Shown in pieces: positions 42,350 to 53,820 of a stretch of 64,000 nt of DNA (position 1 is the stretch's first letter; the number at the start of each line of letters is the position of its first letter). The notes beneath the pieces were generated by a model. The model was not told the DNA's origin. It worked only from the letters and a program-made list of their open reading frames with translations, and did not search any database. A program made the position numbers and the translations under genes. The DNA comes from Elephas maximus indicus (lineage: Eukaryota; Chordata; Mammalia; Proboscidea; Elephantidae), in assembly GCF_024166365.1 (NCBI RefSeq), contig NC_064834.1:60740001-60804000 (forward strand), in the 5' to 3' direction.

Positions 42350-44750
42350 CATGGCTGTTTGTTGGTTGTCTGCTAGGGGCGCTGGAATTCTAAAAATGTT
42401 GAAAGCAGTCAGGTTGGAGAAGTGCTGAGTTTTTCAGTATCATGGGGGCCTTGGTGTATGCCTTTAATTTGTCACCATCAGCAATGTTTTTGTGAAGTTC
42501 TTCCACAATGGCTTGGCTCATCCTGTGCAGGAGAGCATTTCCTTTTTCCTTTTCCATAGAATATTCTCATTCTGTCATCTTTTGATCTCCTGGAATAACT
42601 AAATGCCATAGCAAAAAGATGGGTTTACTCAGCATCTTCACGGAGAAGATAATTAGGTTTACTTGGTGTATATCTAAAGAAGTATGTTTTGGGATCAAGG
42701 CCTCCCCGAGGGCTTCTTAAGAACACTTTAAATCCTTCTGAAGTTAGAGTCAGCAGCTATTAGCTGCATCATCACTTCTGCTCTCATTTGTCTTGTTAGT
42801 GCATGAGACAAAGATTTTGTAAGGTCAGCCTTTTTAATATCTAAGGAAGTAGTTGGGGAAGGGTGATGGTCAGAGCTCAAGTGGAGTTGTGAATGGAAAT
42901 AAGTGTATTAGATAAGTGGAATGCTTTTTGCTCAGAATGAGTGACACAGATGGAAGATGGAAAAGGGAACAAGATTGGCAATGAAATTGATAATTCTTAT
43001 TTTATTATACCCTCTCCCAATTTTTTAACTTTAAATGCTGTTCCTCTTACTTTGCCTTCCTCAGATAACATTTATTGTCACAGCTGTGTTCTGCCTCTCC
43101 TAAAGAAAGGTGGAATTTTTAAGGTCATTCCTACCTGATTGCTGGAGAGTTTGGCTTTCAAACTGGAGGTTGCACTAAGAGGAATGTCCTTCCATCTCTT
43201 TCCACAACTGCTTTGTAAATTTAAAAGAAAGATCTCTGAAACAGAAGTGTGAGAAATCTTGTTCATCACCTATAGTTGAGAGCCATCTATGTAACTAAAG
43301 TAAAATGCATGAAATGAATCAAATCCATATTACTTTAAACACTACTGATTTTTTCCCAAAACTAAATTTACAGTGATTTTGCATTAGGATGTTTGAGTTT
43401 TTTAAGTGAGTATCAAAAATAATTTTCAGACAAGAAATGTTGAAAGGATTACGGCTTTCATTTATGTCTTAGCAAATGTTGATAAAAATCATGGTTCTCT
43501 AAACACTTTGCTAGCATTAAACACTCTAATGAAATAGGCGTTAGATAAGCAAGGATCTGGTCACTAGCCACTGAAAGGCTGTCACCTCTGCGGCAGAATT
43601 AGGAGGGAAGGAACGTTTTATGCTTGAATAAGAACTGTGTTTGCTTGACATTGTGAAGGCTCTGAGAAGCTGATTATTTGGTAATCACTTGAGTTAGGTG
43701 ATTTCATATAGTGTTTGATGTCTTATAACCTAAACTTCCCTGGGCTCTTTAAAAGTGTCTGGTTTAATCATCATCTTTTGATGAATGCGTTTCTGGAGGG
43801 ATTGTGACTATCAGTTAAGTGCTTTGAAGAGAGAATCTCTGCTTTGTATCACACCTGAATGTCTGAACATGCTTCTTGGAGCTTGTTTAACTTGGGCTCA
43901 AAGCAAAGAGTGCCATCTACTGAACGGCCACCATCAAGTTGAGCAGCCCTTAAGTTTTCCTTACAGAACTCATGGCTGGGTACTTGAGAAACCAGGCCTC
44001 GATTCATTTGGAGGATTTGACAGAATCATAGTACCAAGTGGAATTGTTGCCTGCTTAATTTTAATTATGCTTCCCAGCAGGAGACCTAAACACATGATGA
44101 AGAACTCATTCAGCACTTGCTGGAATGCATGGGAAAGAAGAAACTTTAAAAAGTTGTTGGGACTTCTTTTAAAAACGGTGAAGTTTAATGAAATCATTAA
44201 ATTAAAAATAGCAAAGAAAATTATTGTAATTGTGCATCTTTCATTAATAGTTCTGGTTATTGCTGTCTCCTGCAGGCAATAATGATGTTTCTTTAAGATC
44301 TGCTTGGGCTTAAAATCAGCAAACAAATCATTTTGCTGATTGGTGAGATGAATTTAAAGACTACTTGAATATTTTCATTTTTTTTCCCTTACCCTTTTCC
44401 TTTATCTCAGTTTCTAAGATGGTGATTCCTACTTGAGTAAATTCACTGTTTCAAAGTGGATTTTGTTGTTTTGGTTTTTGCAAGTGGCATCCTGTTTTTG
44501 TTTTTTTCTTTCCCCCTTACTGTCTTCCAGAAACTGCCTGTGGTAGTAGGCAGTAGCCACGAGTAGAAATGGAAGTAGTAGAACCAGTTATGGGTCCATG
44601 GAGGCTTAGGGTACCTGGAACAGGCTTGTTATAGCAAGGTAAGAAAGAACTTTGACGGGGTAAATTGAAAGGAAACTTTGAAATTATTAGGATAAGAGGA
44701 ATATCCTGACTGTTGTTGTATATTTGTTATATGCAGTTGCTTAATTAGTG
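42350..44750 (+). other. Repeat-poor intron-like sequence with one longer open frame
   Basis: No recognised repeats. It contains a 165-codon frame (43785-44282) listed separately. A high proportion of unique sequence and the absence of SINEs could reflect regulatory constraint. Confidence 0.4.
43785..44282 (+). CDS. Uncharacterised 165-codon open frame (doubtful)
   Basis: Longest non-repeat frame outside the CpG island. The ATG comes just after an in-frame TGA. The C-terminal end is hydrophobic (IIVIVHLSLIVLVIAVS), preceded by a Lys-rich stretch. I recognise no domain. There is no Kozak-like context or splice evidence, and an antisense frame of 118 codons overlaps (43970-44326). A frame of this length can arise by chance in a window this size. 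Confidence 0.12.
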   Translation: MRFWRDCDYQLSALKRESLLCITPECLNMLLGACLTWAQSKECHLLNGHHQVEQPLSFPYRTHGWVLEKPGLDSFGGFDRIIVPSGIVACLILIMLPSRRPKHMMKNSFSTCWNAWERRNFKKLLGLLLKTVKFNEIIKLKIAKKIIVIVHLSLIVLVIAVSCRQ

Positions 44751-44759
44751 ATCATTTTT

Positions 44760-44920
44760 CTGAGCCCTTAGACCTACCAAGGATTATGGTATGCACTTTA
44801 CGTAAATTGACTGAAGTTTAGTGAAATGACTCGCCTGAGATTACACAGTTAATACATGGTAGCCCAGATTTGAGCCCAGGGCTAATTCCCTTAGACGCTG
44901 TGCTATACTGCTGATTTACT
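44760..44920 (-). mobile_element. MIR SINE (antisense)
   Basis: GGTATGCACTTTACGTAAATTG, GCCTGAGATTACACAGTTAATACATGG and CAGATTTGAGCCCAGGGC. Confidence 0.75.
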
Positions 44921-44964
44921 TGCGTTTATCCTTGTCGGTGGCTGCACACAGGACTTAAACCAAG

Positions 44965-45090
44965 ATTAGAATGGTATTTCTGCCTATGCTGGGGATCTTG
45001 TTAAAATGTAGATTCTGATTCAGTATATTTGGGGTTGGAAAGGCAAATTCTCAGTAGAGGTTCAAACCAGAATAAACCGGTTCAAAGAGG
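44965..45090 (+). mobile_element. MER5-like relic
   Basis: GGGGATCTTGTTAAAATGTAGATTCTGATTCAGTATATTTGGGG is the MER5-type core. Confidence 0.55.
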
Positions 45091-45186
45091 TTGATGAAAT
45101 GGATAAGTAGAATTGACATTTCACTAGAATCAGGAAGTAAGCATGAAATCGACCTTCAAATATTTGCTATTTGATTTCGTCTATAG

Positions 45187-45210
45187 TATTATTATTATTA
45201 TTATTATTTT
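45187..45210. repeat. (ATT)n microsatellite
   Basis: About eight ATT units. Confidence 0.95.
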
Positions 45211-45214
45211 TTGC

Positions 45215-46550
45215 TGTATTGTTTCTTATTTAAAACCACAAGAAAAGGTTATTGAAACATTGAAGTGAATTGTTTCACATTGGGGCCTGCTTAAAATATA
45301 TTTTTGTGGGAAGAAGGGTTAAGTTATGAAGGGTTTTTTTGTCTTTCTTGTTTTGATTTTTTTTTTTTAATTTGGTGGTTGTCTTTCTATATTTCACTTG
45401 CCCCTATATATTTTTAGGTAGTAGTACTTTTCAATATGACAATAATATCCCAAGTCCACAGCACAATAAAATTCAACCATGTGCCAATCCTGTAGAGCCT
45501 TAACTTCTCTTGTGCATGCTAAATATACCCTGTACACTGAATGAGTACCATATAGCACATTTATATATTACGACTTTGTTGAATTCATGTATCCTCTCAT
45601 TTAAGAGACTCTTTTTTTTTTTAAGACCTATTATTATAAGGTTTTGATTTTGCTTTTTAAAAAAAATATATTTTGATCTCAGAAGACACCCTTATTACTT
45701 TAAAAAGTTGGGAATAACTGTTTTGGTATAATCAAAAGCTTCTAAAATTGCAGTCCAGTCATAGTAGTACTGACTGTGCATCCTAAACCCAAAAGATCAC
45801 CTTTTATGGCTTCTGGCTCTGCCCCTTCATATGTAGGGGAATTATATTTTACGTATATACCTTCCAGAAAACCCCTATAGGAATATCAAATGGCTAGGTC
45901 CTTGAGATCCTGACTTTCTATTCCTCTCAAACATAGGAAAGATTAATAGCAACTAAGACAACAGTACAAAAGATGTTACTTGCCAGTGTGTGACTGCCAA
46001 ATGACAGGCACAGATAATAAACGCCATTGGTTATCTGGCTAAGAAAAGAGCACCACAGAGGGAGTGATCAGAAAAGCTCCCACACCTCTAGGAAAGAGCA
46101 ACAAGGGCAAACCATGAAGGGCAGGATAGGATCTCACTAGGTAGAGAGGATGGAAAGGGTTTGGGCCAGAAATTTCTGCCCACGAAAATAACAATTCTTT
46201 TTCTGTAGCACAGTGGGAGATAGTTTATGTCAGTGGTTCACGACTTTTTCCCACAGTAAGGTAGTTGTAGAGAGTACATTCAAATATTGTGGAAATGGGG
46301 GAGGGGTGATGGGGATGGGGATCATGTAGACCCTGACAGTGCTCCCTTCTGAACCCCAGATGAAAATGAAGAGGTGTACATTTTAGAAAATCAGAATTTG
46401 TCCATCATTTCCATTGCTGAATGCTAGAATGTAGTTCTGTTGATGACTCTGTTATAGCTTCTAAATCTAATGTGTATATGTAGATAGAGCTATTGACATA
46501 TAAGACATAATAATTTCTACTTAACATTTTTATACAATAACATTGTTTAT
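45215..46550 (+). other. Unique AT-rich sequence
   Basis: No gene recognised. Confidence 0.4.
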
Positions 46551-46569
46551 TTTTGGATAAAAAGTCCTC

Positions 46570-47140
46570 ACTGAGAACATGTGAACAAAGACCTGAAGAA
46601 GGTGGGGGAGGAGCATTTCAGGCAGAGGGAACAGCAAGCACAAAGGCCCTGAGGCCCAAAAGCATCTGGTAAGGATGAAACATAAAGAGAGAAGGTGAAG
46701 GGAAACCACTGGATAACTTTGAACATTGACATGACATGATCTTCTAACTTATGTTTTAAAAAGGATTATTTTGGCTATGTTTTGAGGCTAGACCATAGTG
46801 GGCAAGTATGGATGTAGGGAAACTAGTTAGGAGGCCAGTGTATTAATCTTGGTGAGAGATCATGGTGTAGCTTGTATGTGGTAGAGGTGGTGAGATTTGA
46901 TTGGATTCTGAATATATTTTTGAAGACTGAGCCAACGAGATTGGCTGACTGGAATGTGGGGTATACATAAGAAAGACAAGTGAAGCATGACATAGGTTTT
47001 AGACCTAAGCAAAAGTTTTCCAGAGGAGTAAGTTTGGGAGGTAGGAAAGAATAGGAGTTCAATTCGAGACATGTAAGTTTGAAATGTCTTTTAGACATCC
47101 ACTTGGGAGATGTTGAGTTGGAAGTTGACTGTGAGTGTAG
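46570..47140 (+). mobile_element. Old interspersed repeat, family not assigned
   Basis: Text such as GGAGCATTTCAGGCAGAGGGAACAGCAAGCACAAAGGCCCTGAGGC and GACATGATCTTC, then TTAGGAGGCCAGTGTATTAATC is a familiar mammalian repeat. The block at 49560-49900 belongs to the same family. I cannot name it with confidence. Confidence 0.55.
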
Positions 47141-47469
47141 ATCAATGCATAGCTATAGGTTGAATGTATAAACTCGAGAGTTTCATTATTTTCCTTCTCC
47201 ATTTTTAATGAATGCATATTTAATCTCTTTGATAACTAGAATAAATTTTGCTCTAGTAAGGGCTTTATATGTTCCTGTATATATTTATTCTGGGAAGGGG
47301 TTTAATCTACCTTGTAAAACAATTTATTTTAACTTCTAAGGACATTTGATCCCAAAGGAAATCTTTTTCTCTAGGCATATAAAAATTTGTTTTTAATCAA
47401 AATGTGAAGTAAAAATAGTGTTGTTTCTGCTCACTAAAAACATAGATGTGATTGTAAAATGATATAGTG

Positions 47470-47555
47470 ACTTTGGAAAAGCTTGACAGTTCCTCACTTT
47501 AAAAGGGTGACTTTTATGGTATGTGAATTATATTTCAATTAAAAAAAAGATTATA
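47470..47555 (+). mobile_element. L1M 3' end fragment
   Basis: AAAAGGGTGACTTTTATGGTATGTGAATTATATTTCAATTAAAAAAAAG is a typical L1M terminus. Confidence 0.7.
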
Positions 47556-48069
47556 CCAGAAAAAAGTATATGTGTGCATGCACATGTACGTGAGGTAATT
47601 GAAACAATTTATGTGGATCTTATTTCTAGAATAAAACTGCGTTCCCAGTAGAGCATTGATGAAGTAAGAATTGCCATACCCCACCTGGCTTAACTTCGGT
47701 TCATTTAAAGAGGCAGAGGTAAGGCACTTAGATTATTCAGGTAGTAATCCGAAGCCAGTTTGTGATCCTATCCATGGTAATTAACGGGTAAGTCTAACTT
47801 TTCTAATACCCAGTTTCACTGGGTGCCCTAGATAAAGTTCTATAATTACCATTTCCATGGGTTTCTGAGAGTGGGAACCAGTTTTTAAGTAAGTTTATTA
47901 GGTCTTAAGTCAATAAATGATTTAATTTTTTTCTCCATATCTATAACTAAAAAACATGGAGGACTCAATTCTCTTTTTTTTTTTCTCTTTAGCCAACCCA
48001 AGATGATACTTAACTTCTTAAAAACATTGTGATCAAAGGATAGATTTTGCTTGTCTAGGAAGTACATAA

Positions 48070-48274
48070 GGATCCCTTGTGGTACAGTGGTTAAGTGCTC
48101 AGCTGTGAACTAGAATGTCAGCAGTTCGAGTCCACCAGTTGCCCTGCAAAAGAAAGATGTGGCAGTCTGCTCCTGTAAAGATTTCTAGCCTTGGAAACCC
48201 TGTGGAGCAGCTATACCCTGTTCTGTAGGGTCACTATGAGTCAGAATTGATGGAAGTGGATTTGGTTTGTTTTT
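48070..48274 (+). mobile_element. AfroSINE, long variant
   Basis: GGATCCCTTGTGGTACAGTGG, AGATGTGGCAGTCTGCTCCTG and GGGTCACTATGAGTCAGAATTG. Target duplication TAGGAAGTACATAA (48056-48069) and TAGGAAGTACATGAA (48275-48289). Confidence 0.95.
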
Positions 48275-48329
48275 TAGGAAGTACATGAAAGAATTATCTT
48301 TAACTTAACCTTTTATATGCCTTTTACCC

Positions 48330-48380
48330 TAATATTTTCTTCTGAGATATAATTCACATACCATCCAATTCATCCCCTAA
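48330..48380 (-). mobile_element. L1M antisense scrap
   Basis: CTGAGATATAATTCACATACCATCC is the same antisense L1 motif as at 4190. Very short. Confidence 0.4.
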
Positions 48381-48390
48381 TGTTATTTTG

Positions 48391-49262
48391 AATAAGCATC
48401 ACCGTACTTATTCAGCCTGTTTGCTGAAACAGTCTGTAAAGCTGGACTGTATGAAGAAGAACGCAGCATCAGGATTGAAGGAAGACTCCTTAACACCCTG
48501 TGATATGCAGATGACACAACCTTACTTGCTGAAAGTGAAGAGGAAGCACTTCCTGATGAAGATCAAAGACTGCAGCCTTTATTATGGATTATACCTCAGC
48601 ATAAAGAAACAAAAATTCTCACAACTAGACTAATAAGTAACATCACGATAAATGGAGAAAAGATCAAAGTTGTCAAGGATTTCATTTTGCTCGGATCCAC
48701 AATCAACACCCATGTGAGCAGCAGTCAGGAAATCAAAGGACGAATTGCATTGCACAAATCTGCTGCAAAAGACCTCTTTTAAGTTTTAAAAAGCAAAGAT
48801 GTCACTTTGAGAAAGAAGATGCACCTGATCCAAGCCTTGGTATTTTCAGTCGCCTCATATCCATGTGAAACCTGGACTGGAGAAGAATCGATACCTTTGA
48901 ATTATGGTGTTGGCGAAGAATATTGAATATACTGTGGACTGCCAGAAGCACAAACAGATCTGTGTTGAACGGAGTGCAGCCAGAATGCTCCTCGGAGGCG
49001 AGGATGGCAAGATTTCATCTCATGTACTTTGGACATGTTATCAGGAGGCACTAGTTTCTGGAGAAGGACATCATGCTTGGTAGAGAATCAGCAAAAAAGA
49101 GGAAGACGTTCAGCAAGATAGACTGACACAGTGGCTGCAATAGGGGGCTCAAACAGCAACGATTATGAGGATTGTGCAGGACCAGGCAGTGTTTAGTTCT
49201 GTTGTATAAAATGGGGTTGCTATTAGTTGGAATCAACTTGACAGCACCTAACAAAACAGCAG
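48391..49262 (+). mobile_element. RTE LINE, 5'-truncated
   Basis: Starts within the RT region (CTTATTCAGCCTGTTTGCTGAA) and runs to the tail (CAACTTGACAGCACCTAACAAAACAGCAG). The frame 48388-48633 covers the region next to the palm in shifted frame, and the YADD site is now in TGATATGCAGATGACAC. Exact target duplication TGTTATTTTG (48381-48390 and 49263-49272). Confidence 0.95.
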
Positions 49263-49439
49263 TGTTATTTTGGCAAAATACATTTGTCTTTTTTTAAAAT
49301 TAGAATGAAAATTTCTAGAAGACAGGTCCATATTATTTGAATGACTGCTATATGCATGACTTGTTATGTTTTCAGCATTTTAAGGAAAGCTTATATAAAC
49401 CTGACAGGAACCTTTCTGGGAAAGATAAACATTTATGTA

Positions 49440-49920
49440 CCTGACTCCAAAACCAGCCTCAAAGCTGTGCTGCAGCAATGATTTAAGGATGAACAGTTGC
49501 GCACAGAGAAGGGGCATATTTATTCTATTGGAGAGAAACAGTTCATGGAGGACAGTGACATTTGAGTTGAGCTTTAGAGGATCAGTAGGATTTCAAAGGT
49601 TGGGGAGGAGGGTGAATTACAGGCCAAGATAATAGACTATGCAGAGAGATGTAGGGCTATAGGATAGATGTGGTGGGAGAAGCAGGAAAGGTAGGGTTGA
49701 GAATACCAGATCATCAAGGCTGTCTTAATGGGTACTATGTTAAGAAATTTAGATTTTATTTTATGGCACCTATTTTAGCAGATAAGAGGCATAATCAGGT
49801 GTGTCTGAGATTTGGTGGCGTGAAGAACGGTGTGACGAAGAGAGAGTGTTGGCAAAGAGATACCTAGAGATAAGCAGATGAACCAAGGCAGAGGCTTTGA
49901 GATTAGAAAGGGAGGAATTT
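49440..49920 (+). mobile_element. Old interspersed repeat, same family as 46570-47140
   Basis: GACATTTGAGTTGAGCTTTAGAGGATCAG, then AATTTAGATTTTATTTTATGGCACC and GGCATAATCAGGTG follow the same repeat layout. Family not assigned. Confidence 0.5.
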
Positions 49921-51120
49921 TGGAGGCAGAAAGTCATACAACTTGCGGAATAATGCAGAGGGTTGAAGAAACATCTGTTCGCTGAGGGTAGAAATTTAAC
50001 TTTTCGTTCACACCCTTTCTAATAAAATGATTTATGGCAGATGTCTACTGTACATCTGTACAACTAGAAATTTGTTAGATTTAGCAAGACTTGAAGGTAT
50101 CTTTTCCTTCACATATGTAAAGCTTTTAGAAACTTGACTATTTCAAAATCTGTTTTACTACTTTTCAACTATTAATTATTACAGTCTTTGGATTTGTTTT
50201 CATGTGTGCATTTGGAAATGGTTGAATAGTCATCATTTTGGCTAAAGAAAAGTCTTTTTGTTTCCAAATGAAACTGCTTCCCTGTGCTGTGTTTTTGTGT
50301 TTAGATTTAAACTTTTGTGCAGTGGAATAATAAAAAATGACTGGACGCGTTGGGCATTGCAGTGCACCAAGTATTGTGTGTGGTCATTATAGGAAGTCAC
50401 GTGCCACCTTGAAGTTTCCCCTTACTAACAGTTAGTGGTTTATCTTGGAACTTCAAAAGTATAGCAAGTACCTGTAAGAAATGGTTTGAAATGTCAAAAG
50501 AAGCAAATGCAAAATTATTTGTTTTTGCTATGAAAATTTAGTGGAGAATCCAATAATCCAGTAAGACTTGTACGTATTTGCACAAAGAAAGAACTAATAG
50601 AAGATTTGCCTCGTTTAATGCTTCCAGTAGCTTACTTGCAGGCACGGTTGGCCGTTTTTATTTGCAGCTCCCTTGATGATAAGACATGTAACCAAGAGGG
50701 TTTGATATTAGGATATAGTGATTTTCTAAATGAGTGGAAGAAGAAACTGGACCTGACACAAGTCCTAGAAATCCTGCGTTTTTGTGCTAGCATTTTATAG
50801 GCATTGCACAAAACAGAAGACAGTTGACTATCATTGTATAATCTAAGGCTTCAGAAGTGTTCTGTCTTCTTTCTGTCAGTGCATGGAGCCTAGATCCTTC
50901 TTTCTGTCGAGACAGGAGAAATGCTGGTGTATTTAGGGTCTTTAGTAAAAACAACAGGAAAAAGTATGATTTGCAAGTTAGAAGTCTGCCTCAGACCTCT
51001 AATTTGGACTGGGAAGCAATCATTGGGGACTTTTTTTGTTGTTAAGAATCAACGAGTGGGATTTTGATGGTTTCGGAAGGAGACTGGAATTCCCTGGAAT
51101 TCTCAAGAAGTTCCTCTGAG
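49920..51120 (+). other. Unique intron-like sequence
   Basis: No gene recognised. Two frames of 62-64 codons (50606-50800, 50857-51045) have no motif. Confidence 0.4.
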
Positions 51121-51129
51121 GCAAGTTTA

Positions 51130-51310
51130 GCAGTGGTGGTAGTAATAACAATAATAGTTATCATTTATTGACCGTTTCCTAATTACTTTGTGTGCATTGT
51201 TTTCACAGCAGCCCTGTAATGATAGGTACTGTTATTATTCCCATTTTGTGGATGAAGAAACAGAAGCCCTGATAGAGTATGTAAGTGATCTTTCCAAGGT
51301 AACATGACTA
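51130..51310 (-). mobile_element. MIR SINE (antisense)
   Basis: TTATCATTTATTGACCGTTTCC, CACAGCAGCCCTGTAATGATAGGTACTG and CATTTTGTGGATGAAGAAACAG. Confidence 0.85.
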
Positions 51311-51397
51311 AGATTTGGCAAAGTACTTGAAACTAGAACATTCTGATACCAAATTCCTGTTCTTAATTATAATATACATCTTAGTAATAAAATTATT

Positions 51398-51550
51398 AGA
51401 CCCTGTTGGTGTAGTAGTTAAGAGCTTGGCTGCTAACCAAAAGGTCAACAGTTCAGTTCTACCAGCCGCTCCTTGGAAACCCTATGATGTAGTTGTTTTC
51501 TCTCCTGTGGGGTTGCTATGAGTCAGAATTGACTCCACAGCAACTTTTTT
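51398..51550 (+). mobile_element. AfroSINE
   Basis: AGACCCTGTTGGTGTAGTAG, AGGTCAACAGTTCAGTTCTACC, GGGTTGCTATGAGTCAGAATTG and CACAGCAAC with a T tail. Confidence 0.92.
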
Positions 51551-51709
51551 TTGGAAAATATTTTTTAGTTCCTTCTAACCTTGAACAGATTAATATTTGC
51601 ATATGCACGTATGTACTTCCCCTCATTTTGAAAGAAACCTTATCATGGTGGGTGCATTTAACAGTAATATATATATTTTTTTCTTTTGGTAGAGCCTCTC
51701 GGGGTTTTT

Positions 51710-51920
51710 TAGGTCTCTGGGTAGCACAAATGGTTTGCACTTGACTATTAAAGGTTGGTGGTTCAAACCCACCCAATGGCACTGTGGGAGAAAGGCCTGG
51801 CAATCTGCTTCCATAAACATTACAGCCGAGATAACTCTATGGAGCAGTTCTGCTGTGTAACCTGTGGGGTCGCCATGAGTCGCAATTGATTCACTGCATC
51901 AGGTTTGGTTTTTGTTTTCA
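51710..51920 (+). mobile_element. AfroSINE, long variant
   Basis: GGTCTCTGGGTAGCACAAATGG, GGTTGGTGGTTCAAACCC, GGCAATCTGCTTCCATAAAC and GTCGCCATGAGTCGCAATTG. Confidence 0.92.
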
Positions 51921-51984
51921 GGGTTTTGGAAACTTTACCCTTTGGATTTCAGATAGCCACGTGAAATGGAACAATACCATTTAA

Positions 51985-52190
51985 TTATGTGCGTATGTAA
52001 TTATGACAGCAATTCTACAAAGTAGATAACACCCTTAGTTCACATATGATGGATTTGACAGCCAAAAATGTTGAGTAATTTGCCTGAAGTCACACAGCGA
52101 ATAAGTAAATGGCAGAGTCAGAAATGAACACTAGTGCTTTCAACTTCAAAGCCCATGATCTTTCCACTGTGCCAACGCTCAGGTTTATAT
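51985..52190 (-). mobile_element. MIR SINE (antisense)
   Basis: GCCTGAAGTCACACAGCGAATAAG, GGCAGAGTCAGAAATGAACAC and CATGATCTTTCCACTGTGCC. Confidence 0.85.
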
Positions 52191-52439
52191 AAAACTTGAC
52201 CATACTTCATCGAGGAGCACGTGGAACCACTTCACTGATGCAGTGTAAAACTTCCTTACATGCTTAAAACTTTTAAGTATTAAATAATGTTTAAAACAAC
52301 TTATTCAAAAGCAAGTCTTAACAAAAATTATGGATATAAAACAATGAAAATAAAAATCAGAAGAGTAAAAAGCATTCTCACTGTTTTTTTTTTTTTTAAG
52401 AACAGGAATGATTTTATTAACTGGTTTCTAAGTTAAACT

Positions 52440-52710
52440 TACTATTTGAATAAAAAAAATCTTTTTTATTCTTTAGATGAAGGTTTACAGAACAAACTAG
52501 CTTCTCGTTAAACAGTACACATATTGTTTTATGACATTGGTTAACAACCCCACGACATGTCAACACTCTCCCTTCTCAACCTTGGGTTCCCTATTACTGA
52601 CTTTCCTGTCCCCCTCCTGCCTTCTAGTCCTTGCCCCTGGGCTGGAGTGCCCCTTTAGTCTTGTTTTGTTTTATGGGCCTGTCTAATCTTTCAATGAAGA
52701 GTAAACCTCA
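52440..52710 (-). mobile_element. L1 3' UTR fragment, afrotherian type (reverse)
   Basis: The reverse complement reads as an L1 3' end: it ends GTTTGTTCTGTAAACCTTCATCTAAAG plus an A/T-rich tail, and includes GGGGCACTCCAGCCCAGGGGC and GGGTTGTTAACCAATGTC. 5'-truncated. Confidence 0.7.
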
Positions 52711-52888
52711 GGAATGACTTCATTTGAACCAAATTTTTATGAAAATCAAGTTCACTTTTAAATTTTTGATACTGATTTTTTAATAAGATGTATAAGGAAT
52801 TGGAACAAAATTTAAAAGGCACAAAGGAGTATACAGTGAGAAGTAAGTTGTCACCCTACCCCCAAACCCCTCAGGTTTCCTTTCTTAG

Positions 52889-53221
52889 TATTTCAAGGAT
52901 ATTTTTCATTGTGTATTTTAAAATTCTCAAATCGAGACTTTGCTTGCCTTTATCTGGTAGATGAATTGCTGTGTAAGAGATAAAGCTTTAGATCAGAACA
53001 ACCTGGGGAAATAGTAGTTATACAATCTGTTTCTTCTCCTAGGTGTGATTCCCAGGTCTGTTCATCATCTTACTAATTTAAAGAGTATCATTTCCTAGTT
53101 TCCTTCTACTTAATACTTAAGGCAAAGGTGTGGAAAGTGTGAGGTGGTAATTGTAATCATCTTCTGCTCATATCCAACCCGAGGCAAATACAAACAACTT
53201 TTATGAAATGATACATGCTAA
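52889..53221 (+). repeat. Source block A of a local duplication
   Basis: Unique-looking sequence from TTCTTAGTATTTCAAGG to ATACATGCTAAC. A second copy (A') lies at 57443-57712 in the same orientation, roughly 93-95% identical by eye, with about 63 bp (in the stretch after GATCAGAAC, up to TCTGTTC) missing from A'. Confidence 0.9.
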
Positions 53222-53804
53222 CAAAGCAAATTCCACACGAGAAGCCTTCCCACAGAAAAACATCCTCTAGTAGGAAGGGCAAAGAAGGGGTCAAGAGTAG
53301 CCAGCATTCACCACTTCTGTGCACCTGCCCTGTTATGCCAGCTGGAAGTGGACCTTTTCTTTTTTTTGAAAGATGACCTTTTCTAAAACATATTATTTTA
53401 GTGCTTGGCATTATTTTGGTGACTCTGCCTTTGGCCACCCGCCATCAAAGGATTTTTTTCCCAAGCTGTGGGGTCACCTGACTTCTAATCTTATTGTTTC
53501 TAGACCTAGGTTCTTTTCTTCCTTTGAATGGTATTTAACTAATAGTATGTCATTTCTATACAAAGATAAATACTATATTCTTTGGTCAGAAATATTGAAG
53601 ATCAAGGTTTTGGGTGACACAAAATCTATTATTTCGGTACCTGATCAATATTGTAATTTTTTTTTTTTAACTCTATAAACAAGTCTATATTCTACAGCAA
53701 AGAGTGCCTGTTTGGCATTCGAAGTCCCTGGAGTTAAGGCAAGGGGCACAAAGCCTGTGCCTTTTGACACATATTTTAAAATGAAGAACCGTAGCCTCAT
53801 TAAA
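53221..53804 (+). other. Unique intron-like sequence
   Basis: No gene recognised. Overlapping frames of 93-101 codons (53157-53438 minus, 53373-53678 plus) have no motif. Confidence 0.4.
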
Positions 53805-53820
53805 ATTGGAGGGGACCTAA

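Noticed and set aside
53157..53678. Overlapping frames on both strands as a possible exon
   Set aside because: No splice signals or protein-like composition. Part of the sequence is the locally duplicated block A.
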